DNA of 9,827 bases from an uncultured Faecalibacterium sp. (GTDB taxonomy: Bacteria > Bacillota > Clostridia > Oscillospirales > Ruminococcaceae). The notes beneath the pieces are model-generated. The model was not told the origin of the DNA, searched no databases, and worked only from the letters and a program-made list of their open reading frames with translations. Shown here in pieces: positions 5,298 to 9,827 of this stretch. The first letter of the stretch is position 1, and each line of letters begins with the position of its first letter. The stretch spans positions 1 to 9,827 of the forward strand of contig CAAFSR010000365.1 of the NCBI GenBank assembly GCA_900765705.1, in the 5' to 3' direction. Position numbers and translations under genes: made by a program.

Positions 5298-6686
5298 TTA
5301 GTTGCTCTCCTTTGCGGCACGGCGAGCCTTCAGCTCTGCCAGCATCTCGGCAGTCTTCTGCTTGGTCAGGGGGTAAACGAAGATCAGGATGGCAACTGCA
5401 ATGCCGTAGCCCAGGAAGTAGATGCCGGTATAGCTCTTCCAGATAGCGTTCACAACGCCTGCGGTCTGCACAGCGCCTGCGGTAACATTGTAGCCGATGG
5501 CACCCAGCACAAAGCTGGACAGGCTGCCGGAAATAGCGCTTGCGAGCTTGCGGAAGAAGGAGTAGGTGGAGTAGACGATGCCCTCGTTACGCTCGCCGGT
5601 CTTCAGCTCATGGTAGTCGATGGCGTCGTTGACCATAGCCCAGATCAGCACCTGCATACCGGAAGCGCCCAGATAGCAGATACCGTTGATGACGATGAAG
5701 GCAACAGGGTTGTGGACGGGGAAGAAGAACAGGATGCCGAACACGATGGCAGCAAAGCCGGCACCCATGCAGCACCACTCCTTCTTGCCGAACTTGTTGG
5801 CCAGAGGCTGGGTGATGGCAAAGGACAGCACAGCGTACAGAACGCTCAGCATACCGGAAACTGCCTGGATCTTGACGTTGCCGAAGAAGTCCTTGTACAG
5901 GTAGGTGTTCAGACCGTTGACCACGGAAGCGCCGATCATGCCGGTCAGGCTGAAGAACATAACGCCCAGCAGAGCCTTATTGTGGGAGATCTCCTTGAGC
6001 ACATGCAGGTAGTTCAGCTTTTCGCCCTGCGGACGCTCGGGCACTTCCACGCGCTCCTTGCACCACACGCAGGTGATCTGCAGGCACAGCAGGCCCAGCA
6101 TAGCGCAGATGCAGGCCAGCATCAGGAAGCGGCCGGCCACGGGCTTGTTGTCCACATACAGGAACAGGGGGCCGATCATGACCATGACGGTCATGAAGAT
6201 GGTGCCGCCAAGGCTGCGGTAGCGGGACAGAGCGGTACGCTGGCTGACATCATCGGTCATCACGCTGGACAGCGTACCAAAGGGCACGTTGACGCAGGTG
6301 TACAGTGCCTCGTACAGCACATAGGTGACGAACATGTAGGCCAGACGCAGGCCGTAGTTGATGTTGCCCACATTGACAAAGCCCAGCACGCACAGCACTG
6401 CCATGGGGAAGGAGAAGGCGCGGATCCACGGGATGAACTTGCCGCCCTTGGTGGCCTTGCGGGAGTCCACAATAGCACCGATGATGGGGTCGTTGACGGC
6501 ATCCCAGATCTTGGTGACCAGCAGCAGGATACCCACGTGGAAGGGGTTGACCTGCAGGATCAGGGTGTAGAAGATCGACAGATACATGGCGCGGTACTGC
6601 TCGGTGAAGCAGCAGCCCAGATCGCCCAGCGTATAGCCGATCTTGTCCTTCATGGAGAAGGGTCGGACGGTCTTTTTCTGGTCCAT
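5298..6686 (-). CDS. GPH-family (glycoside-pentoside-hexuronide) cation symporter
   Basis: A 462-residue major-facilitator protein with about 12 hydrophobic segments and no signal peptide. The GPH signature is clear: KIWDAVNDPIIG (59-70, with D62 and D66) followed by DSRKATKGGKFIPWIR in the loop between helices 2 and 3, and NDAIDYHELKTGERNEGI (353-370) in the second half, as in melibiose, glucuronide and xyloside symporters. The family couples uptake of sugars and glycosides to Na+ or H+. The charged tail ELKARRAAKESN is cytosolic. It is the first gene of the operon, with AAGGAGG 10 bases before the ATG and a leader hairpin upstream, and is closely followed by an esterase and an ene-reductase. 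This suggests that it imports (or exports) a conjugate rather than a simple sugar. No glycosidase is encoded nearby. Family assignment firm, substrate unknown. Confidence 0.92.
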   Translation of the reverse strand: MDQKKTVRPFSMKDKIGYTLGDLGCCFTEQYRAMYLSIFYTLILQVNPFHVGILLLVTKIWDAVNDPIIGAIVDSRKATKGGKFIPWIRAFSFPMAVLCVLGFVNVGNINYGLRLAYMFVTYVLYEALYTCVNVPFGTLSSVMTDDVSQRTALSRYRSLGGTIFMTVMVMIGPLFLYVDNKPVAGRFLMLACICAMLGLLCLQITCVWCKERVEVPERPQGEKLNYLHVLKEISHNKALLGVMFFSLTGMIGASVVNGLNTYLYKDFFGNVKIQAVSGMLSVLYAVLSFAITQPLANKFGKKEWCCMGAGFAAIVFGILFFFPVHNPVAFIVINGICYLGASGMQVLIWAMVNDAIDYHELKTGERNEGIVYSTYSFFRKLASAISGSLSSFVLGAIGYNVTAGAVQTAGVVNAIWKSYTGIYFLGYGIAVAILIFVYPLTKQKTAEMLAELKARRAAKESN

Positions 6687-6720
6687 TGTGTTTTATCCTC
6701 CTTAAAAACAGTGAAACCAC

Positions 6721-6741
6721 GAGACTTTTCGCACAAGTCTC
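6721..6741 (-). other. Hairpin in the leader of the symporter operon
   Basis: GAGACTT (6721-6727) pairs perfectly with AAGTCTC (6735-6741) around a 7-nt loop. It lies about 8 nt inside the predicted transcript (start near 6749) and well upstream of the AAGGAGG site, so it may protect the 5' end or hold a regulatory contact. It has no U-tail in the minus direction and is not a terminator. Confidence 0.5.
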
Positions 6742-6755
6742 TTTTCTACGCTTGC

Positions 6756-6784
6756 ATTATACGTTAATTTTGCATCAATACATA
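6756..6784 (-). promoter_or_regulatory. Activator-type promoter of the symporter operon
   Basis: On the minus strand a perfect -10 TATAAT (6761-6756) is present, but 17 bases upstream only TATGTA (6784-6779) occupies the -35 position, two of six matches to TTGACA. A good -10 with a poor -35 is typical of promoters that need an activator. The regulator box at 6763-6783 covers exactly this spacer and -35. Predicted start near 6749, leader about 63 nt. Confidence 0.75.
6763..6783 (+). promoter_or_regulatory. Candidate AraC-regulator box A (operon side)
   Basis: The sequence GTTA-N3-TTGCAT-C-AATACAT (6763-6783) recurs in opposite orientation as box B. It covers the -10/-35 spacer and -35 of the operon promoter, the usual place for an AraC-family activator that contacts sigma factor. 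The two conserved blocks are about one helical turn apart, fitting the two helix-turn-helix motifs of one AraC-type monomer. The divergent araC-type gene starting at 6901 is the obvious candidate to bind it. Confidence 0.6.
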
Positions 6785-6796
6785 TCCAAAAAATGA

Positions 6797-6825
6797 TTGA
6801 AAACTATCGCAAATTGATGTATTAT
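6797..6825 (+). promoter_or_regulatory. Promoter of the AraC-family regulator gene
   Basis: TTGAAA (6797-6802) and TATTAT (6820-6825) are separated by exactly 17 bases, a good housekeeping promoter. Predicted start is near 6832, leaving a leader of about 69 nt before the GTG at 6901. Box B overlaps the -10. Confidence 0.7.
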
Positions 6826-6836
6826 GCAATTATAAC
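6817..6836 (-). promoter_or_regulatory. Candidate AraC-regulator box B (regulator side)
   Basis: Read on the minus strand, GTTA-N3-TTGCAT-AATACAT (6836-6817) repeats box A at 17 of 20 aligned positions, lacking one C between the two blocks. It covers the -10 and start region of the regulator's own promoter, where binding should repress. Box centres are about 46 bases apart. Confidence 0.6.
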
Positions 6837-6837
6837 A

Positions 6838-6862
6838 GTTGTACTTTTCTGTTGTGTACAAC
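6838..6862 (+). repeat. Inverted repeat in the regulator leader
   Basis: GTTGTAC (6838-6844) and GTACAAC (6856-6862) are perfect inverted arms. A nested GTTGT-N2-ACAAC palindrome occupies 6851-6862. It lies just downstream of the predicted transcription start and could be an operator or a 5' RNA hairpin. Confidence 0.45.
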
Positions 6863-6887
6863 AAACTGTCACACCTGCCAGTTCCAC

Positions 6888-6892
6888 GGAGG
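6888..6892 (+). promoter_or_regulatory. Ribosome binding site that decides a GTG start
   Basis: GGAGG is 8 bases before the GTG at 6901. The in-frame ATG at 6793 has no such site and lies upstream of the promoter -10, so it cannot be the start of the main transcript. Confidence 0.75.
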
Positions 6893-6900
6893 GATTTTGG

Positions 6901-7731
6901 GTGAATTACACAGCCACACGTTATCTTTTTACGCAAAGCGCCGTGCGGGAGTTTTTTTCCGGCGCATATTATGACCTGTTTCTGGTCATCCGGGGCAGCG
7001 GTGTGTTCCGCTGCCCCGAGGTAGCGCTGCCCGCCCAGCAGCAGAACCTGATCATCTTCAAGCCCGGTCAGGGCGGCAGGCTGGAATATGCCGGCGCCTA
7101 CGGCCCGCTGGAGGTCATCCGGGTGCAGCTGTCCCCCCAGACGCTGGCACAGCTTTCGGACGCGGACACCGACCTTGAAAAAAGCTTCAACGTGGTACCC
7201 TTCCGGCAGGTGGCTGTGCGCCCAGACAGCCAGATCTATATGCTGCTGAAAAACCTTGCCCGGAAGCTGCTGATGCTCCCGCAGCAGAGCACGCAGTTCG
7301 GCGCAACGGTGTTTGAGCACGGCATATTGCAAATGTTCGTGGTGCTGGCGCTGCGCGCCTGCATCCATGCGGAGTTCCACACCGCGCCGGTCAGCCGCCA
7401 TCACCTGATGCTGGACGAGGTGTTTTTGTTTATTCAGGCACATCTTACCGAAGAGCTTACGCTGGAGCGGCTGGAAAAGGAGTTCTTTGTCTCCCGGGAG
7501 CACATTGCCCGGGAATTCAAGCGCCAGACCGGGCAGACGGTGCACCGCTACATCGTAAAGGCGCGCTTAGACCGCTGCCGTACCCTCATCGAGCAGGGGC
7601 TGCCCATCACCGAGGTGTACAAGACCAGCGGCTTTGGCGGCTACAACCACTTTTTCCGCGCCTTCAAAAAGGAGTACGGCATGACCCCCAAGGAGTATTT
7701 CAACACCACCCGGCAGGATGCCCGGGGATGA
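6901..7731 (+). CDS. AraC-family transcriptional regulator (divergent)
   Basis: With the GTG start the protein has 276 residues, normal for the family. The N-terminal half (residues 1 to about 150) is a beta-rich, cupin-like ligand domain (FFSGAYYDLFLVIRGSGVF, NLIIFKPGQGG). The C-terminal 100 residues hold the two AraC helix-turn-helix motifs. The first is at about 186-212 (LTLERLEKEFFVSREHIARE). The second is at about 236-266 (ITEVYKTSGFGGYNHFFRAF, followed by KKEYGMTPKEYF), which is the family signature. Extending to the ATG at 6793 would add 36 residues without homology, translated from promoter DNA. It is transcribed away from the symporter operon and probably activates it through box A when an inducer, perhaps the transported compound, is bound, while repressing itself through box B. 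Family certain; target inferred from position and boxes. Confidence 0.92.
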   Translation: MNYTATRYLFTQSAVREFFSGAYYDLFLVIRGSGVFRCPEVALPAQQQNLIIFKPGQGGRLEYAGAYGPLEVIRVQLSPQTLAQLSDADTDLEKSFNVVPFRQVAVRPDSQIYMLLKNLARKLLMLPQQSTQFGATVFEHGILQMFVVLALRACIHAEFHTAPVSRHHLMLDEVFLFIQAHLTEELTLERLEKEFFVSREHIAREFKRQTGQTVHRYIVKARLDRCRTLIEQGLPITEVYKTSGFGGYNHFFRAFKKEYGMTPKEYFNTTRQDARG

Positions 7732-7738
7732 TCTTTGT

Positions 7739-7780
7739 AAAAGCAGGACCCCGGAGCATCCGCAGATGCTCCGGGGTCCT
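7739..7780. terminator. Bidirectional terminator between convergent genes
   Basis: A perfect 16-bp stem (7745-7760 with 7765-7780) with a CGCA tetraloop lies 13 bases after the regulator stop and 20 bases after the antiporter stop. The minus-strand tail has TTTT (7742-7739). The plus-strand tail is AT-rich but has few T, so termination may be more efficient for the antiporter transcript. Confidence 0.85.
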
Positions 7781-7800
7781 ATGATTATAAAGACTATGGA

Positions 7801-8760
7801 TCAGATGCTGAACTGCACGGCGCAGAAGGCGGCATAGATGCACAGCAGTGCAATGCCCTGCGGACGGCTCAGTTTGCCCTTGATCAGTGCGGGCAGGGTG
7901 AGCAGCAGCATTACGGCAAACATGACAGGGATATCCATCACCAGCGAGGCGTTCATGCCTGCGATGGTGGAATTCTGCGGGATGCTGAAGGGGGCCAGCG
8001 TCACGGACACGCCGCTGACCAGCACCAGATTGAACACGTTTGCACCGATGACGTTGCCCAGCGACAGCGCCCCGTGCCCCTTAGCCAGCGAGGTGATGGC
8101 GGTGACCAGCTCCGGCAGCGAGGTGCCCAGTGCCACAAAGGTCAGCGCAATGACCGACTCCGGCACGCCCAGTGCCTGTGCGATCAGGGTGCCGTTGTCC
8201 ACCAGCAGGTCAGCGCCCACAGCAATGAGCACTGCGCCGATGGCCAGCAGCCCAAGCTCCTTGCCAAAGGAGCCCTCTTCCCCCTGCTCCTCCTCTTCCG
8301 GGGCGGGGGCGTTCTTCATGGCCAGTACGTTGCATACGATGTAAGCCACAAACATGGCCAGCAGGATCAGGCCGACCGGGCGGGTGAAGGAGCCGGTGGT
8401 GTAGGCCACACCGGCGTAGAAAGCGGCAGCCACAAAGAAGAAGGCCACCGGGGTGCGCAGGCTCTTGGGATCCACCTTGCCCGGGCGCACCGCAATGGTG
8501 ATAGCGGCGATCAGTGCAGAATTGCAGATGACTGAGCCGATGGCGTTGCCATAGGCGATCTCGCCGTGACCGGTGAGCGCGGAGGTGGTGGACACCATGA
8601 CCTCCGGCAGGGTGGTGCCGATGGAAACCACCGTGGCACCAATGAGCAGCTCCGGCACATGGAAGCGGCGGGCAATGCCGGTAGCACCGTCCACAAACCA
8701 GTCACCGCCCTTGATCAGGCACAACAGGCCCACAATAAACAGCAGAACAGGGATCAGCAT
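7801..8760 (-). CDS. Calcium/sodium antiporter, CaCA family (YrbG type)
   Basis: A 319-residue membrane protein of normal length with about 10 hydrophobic segments in two inverted halves. Each half carries an alpha-repeat: SIGTTLPE (46-53) with GNAIGSVICNSALI (71-84), and ALGTSLPE (210-217) with GNVIGANVFNLVLV (235-248). E53 and E217 are the expected ion-binding acids. A highly acidic cytosolic loop APAPEEEEQGEEGS (151-164) joins the halves. Family members exchange Ca2+ (some Mn2+ or other cations) for Na+ or H+ across the cytoplasmic membrane. The ATG at 8760 has AAGGAGAG upstream. The gene stands alone behind a long structured leader with a terminator (8802-8848) and a riboswitch-like fold, so it is probably controlled by an ion. 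If the leader senses Mn2+ as yybP-ykoY RNAs do, the transporter may export Mn2+; this is inferred. Confidence 0.93.
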   Translation of the reverse strand: MLIPVLLFIVGLLCLIKGGDWFVDGATGIARRFHVPELLIGATVVSIGTTLPEVMVSTTSALTGHGEIAYGNAIGSVICNSALIAAITIAVRPGKVDPKSLRTPVAFFFVAAAFYAGVAYTTGSFTRPVGLILLAMFVAYIVCNVLAMKNAPAPEEEEQGEEGSFGKELGLLAIGAVLIAVGADLLVDNGTLIAQALGVPESVIALTFVALGTSLPELVTAITSLAKGHGALSLGNVIGANVFNLVLVSGVSVTLAPFSIPQNSTIAGMNASLVMDIPVMFAVMLLLTLPALIKGKLSRPQGIALLCIYAAFCAVQFSI

Positions 8761-8787
8761 AATATCTCTCCTTTTTTGAATGATGGT

Positions 8788-8800
8788 GGCAGAAGCGCAA
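8788..8800 (-). repeat. Second copy of a 13-base direct repeat in the antiporter leader
   Basis: On the minus strand TTGCGCTTCTGCC repeats the TTGCGCTTTTGCC that spans the promoter -35 (8988-8976) at 12 of 13 positions. This copy lies between the leader terminator and the ribosome binding site. No -10 follows it at the right distance, so it is not an obvious second promoter. Confidence 0.5.
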
Positions 8801-8801
8801 T

Positions 8802-8848
8802 AAAAAAGACCCTTATCACATCCTGCCCAGAACGGGAAAATGTGATAA
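8802..8848 (-). terminator. Leader terminator (riboswitch expression platform)
   Basis: On the minus strand TTATCACAT (8848-8840) pairs perfectly with ATGTGATAA (8821-8813). AGAC/GTCT (8854-8851 with 8810-8807) can extend the stem after a 2x2 internal loop, and the hairpin ends in six T (8807-8802). It lies 41 bases before the ATG at 8760 and inside the transcript that starts near 8952, so it should attenuate antiporter expression. Its 5' arm shares bases 8844-8848 with the 3' strand of aptamer helix P1. Confidence 0.85.
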
Positions 8849-8952
8849 AAGTCTCAAGCATCCGGTACTGCATCGGGCATTTCTGCCGGGTCTGTCGCTG
8901 CAGCACAGCGCACTGTTTTTTACAAAAGTGCGCCCCTTACTCCCTTTTATCC
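8844..8952 (-). ncRNA. Candidate yybP-ykoY-type (Mn2+) riboswitch aptamer
   Basis: The predicted RNA starts at 8952 with GG and at once forms P1: GATAAAAG (8951-8944) with CTTTTATC (8851-8844), 8 perfect pairs. P1 is followed by GGAGTA (8943-8938), the hallmark L1 strand of yybP-ykoY RNAs, and is closed by GAGAC (8855-8851), like their AAGAC strand; a short AAG/CTT helix lies between. P2 is GCGCAC/GTGCGC (8933-8928, 8913-8908). A second arm has CTGCA/TGCAG (8903-8899, 8872-8868) capped by GGCA-GAAA-TGCC (8887-8876), with CGACA and ACCGG near its base resembling the L3 strands. The second arm does not fit the consensus as cleanly as P1/L1. The overlap of P1 with the terminator predicts that ligand binding turns the gene on, as known for this class. 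The downstream cation antiporter fits. Confidence 0.55.
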
Positions 8953-8959
8953 AGAGGGT

Positions 8960-8988
8960 ATTATACCCGCTTTTTGGCAAAAGCGCAA
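8960..8988 (-). promoter_or_regulatory. Promoter of the antiporter leader, rich in inverted repeats
   Basis: On the minus strand TTGCGC (8988-8983; TTG matches) is followed after 17 bases by a perfect TATAAT (8965-8960). The spacer holds the inverted repeat CGCTTTT/AAAAGCG (arms 8968-8974 and 8979-8985). The -10 itself lies within the palindrome GGGTAT-T-ATACCC (8956-8968). Both could be operators. The start is 19 to 50 bases after the preceding gene's stop, so this unit is transcribed separately. Confidence 0.7.
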
Positions 8989-9003
8989 GGGGAAATATAG
9001 AAT

Positions 9004-9827
9004 TTATTCTGCCTTGGTCACTTTTTTGGCGTTGGGATAGATGCGCTCCATGCGGGCATTGTCGAAATGTTCATCTAAGAACACCTCCAGCTGGCCGCTG
9101 GGGGCTTCGCCGCTGGTGCGGGCATCGTACCGCGCCAGTGCCAGCGCACTGGTGAGCATATTCACCGCCATGAACACCGCCAGCGCCGCCGTCATCCACG
9201 GACGGATATGGCTGCGCACCTTTTTCATCAACTTCAGCACCAGCGGGTAGCCGTAGCGCATCCACAGCACCGCCGCAATGCCCCAGAAAAAGCAGTACAG
9301 CAGGTTGATGCGCCCGCCCAGATTGAATTTGAACTTGCTGTAATCCCAGAATACCGTGCCGAACAGCAGCTCGGTGACGGCGCTGCACACATACTCGTAC
9401 ACGCCGCCCAGCACCGTACCAAAGGCGAAGAGATAACGGTCGCTTTTTTCCTGGTTCTGCCGCAGCAGCACAGTTGCCATTGCCAGCGCCAGCCCCCACA
9501 CCACGCTGAAGGGTCCCCAAACCAGACTGGAACGGCTCATCCACACCCCGGCGGTCAGGCGGCAGAACACGGTCTCCACCATATCGCCCAAAAACGCCCC
9601 GATGACGAACAGCCACAGCAGGTCGCCCACGCTGAGGAAGTCGGTCTCCCCCTTCTGCACCGCCGTGGGCTGCTGCCGGGCGGCCTCCGGGTAGGCGCGC
9701 TGGATACGCTTTTCCACATACACGGCAATGCGGCGGCGCAAGGTATCGGAGCGTTCCTCCAGCTTCTGGTTCAGCTGCTCCAGCACCGGGTGCTGCGCCG
9801 CGTACCGCCCCACCAGCACCGCCGAGC
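9004..9827 (-). CDS. Putative ABC-transporter permease-like membrane protein (CmpB/PF06541 type), 5' end cut off
   Basis: At least 274 codons are open to the right edge of the window. The GTG at 9819 is only one of several possible starts, and the frame continues beyond it, so the gene is treated as partial. A charged, probably cytosolic N-terminal part (EERSDTLRRRIAVYVEKRIQ) precedes about five or six hydrophobic segments. The GDMVETVFCRL helix, then SSLVWGPFSVVWG, YEYVCSAVTELLFG and the block VFWDYSKFKFNLGGRINLLY followed by FFWG match the pattern E-x2-Y/F, GP-x-x-P/V-x-W/YG, EY..., W-D-Y-S, fNl-GRI of the CmpB family, which is annotated as a putative ABC permease without proven substrate. 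The hydrophilic tail of about 35 residues after the last segment (ALARYDARTSGE onward) contains VFLDEHFDNARMERIYPNA. No terminator with a U-run follows; the next promoter begins within 20 bases. Confidence 0.8.
   Translation of the reverse strand, partial: SAVLVGRYAAQHPVLEQLNQKLEERSDTLRRRIAVYVEKRIQRAYPEAARQQPTAVQKGETDFLSVGDLLWLFVIGAFLGDMVETVFCRLTAGVWMSRSSLVWGPFSVVWGLALAMATVLLRQNQEKSDRYLFAFGTVLGGVYEYVCSAVTELLFGTVFWDYSKFKFNLGGRINLLYCFFWGIAAVLWMRYGYPLVLKLMKKVRSHIRPWMTAALAVFMAVNMLTSALALARYDARTSGEAPSGQLEVFLDEHFDNARMERIYPNAKKVTKAE

Noticed and set aside
5610..6767. A 385-codon open frame on the plus strand opposite the symporter
   Set aside because: His-, Gln- and Asp-rich shadow of a membrane protein; no recognised domain, and it runs into the operon promoter.
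6775..7545. A 256-codon frame on the minus strand opposite the AraC-type regulator
   Set aside because: The regulator on the plus strand has two intact helix-turn-helix motifs, a promoter and a ribosome binding site; the opposite frame has none of these.
7745..7780. The long perfect palindrome as a possible phage attachment or mobile-element end
   Set aside because: Its place between two convergent stops and the minus-strand T-run explain it as a terminator; no integrase or duplicated copy is nearby.
8813..8848. TTATCACAT/ATGTGATAA as a Crp-like operator (TGTGA-type half-sites)
   Set aside because: The arms are 18 bases apart, lie downstream of the transcription start and end in a T-run, so an RNA terminator is the better reading.

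Overview
The window looks like chromosomal DNA from an anaerobic, GC-rich gut Firmicute of the Oscillospiraceae/Faecalibacterium type. This is inferred from the G/C-rich codons, strong AGGAGG-type ribosome binding sites, the gene families present and the dense U-tailed terminators. No species-diagnostic sequence such as rRNA is present. There are nine genes, complete or partial. Seven read leftwards (minus strand). The end of a Crp/Fnr regulator (left edge) and an AraC-family regulator read rightwards. No intergenic gap exceeds 300 bases, and no mobile element, CRISPR array or tRNA was seen.

Left part (1-2403): the last 26 codons of a Crp/Fnr-type regulator face a three-gene minus-strand operon. 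Its gene order is a cysteine-rich C_GCAxxG_C_C-family protein, a low-molecular-weight protein tyrosine phosphatase and a Qnr-like pentapeptide-repeat protein. It is driven by an extended -10 promoter and ends at a hairpin terminator. Upstream, a small secreted protein has its own promoter and is followed by a cluster of three hairpins.

Middle (2519-7780): this is the most coherent metabolic unit. A minus-strand operon encodes a GPH-type sugar/conjugate symporter, an alpha/beta hydrolase resembling cinnamoyl/feruloyl esterases, and a large FMN/4Fe-4S/FAD ene-reductase of the 2,4-dienoyl-CoA reductase/BaiCD type. A divergent AraC-family regulator faces it. Between the two promoters lies an inverted pair of near-identical ~20-bp boxes. 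One covers the weak -35 region of the operon promoter and the other covers the -10 of the regulator's own promoter, as expected for an activator that represses itself. The inferred role is uptake of an ester conjugate, hydrolysis, and reduction of an alpha,beta-unsaturated product; the substrate is unknown.

Right part (7801-9827): a CaCA-family Ca2+/Na+ antiporter gene sits behind a ~190-nt leader. The leader has the hallmarks of a yybP-ykoY (Mn2+) riboswitch: it begins at the predicted transcription start, has a P1 helix followed directly by GGAGTA, and the 3' strand of P1 is also part of a terminator hairpin. The promoter of this unit is full of inverted repeats. The window ends inside a CmpB/PF06541-type membrane protein gene.
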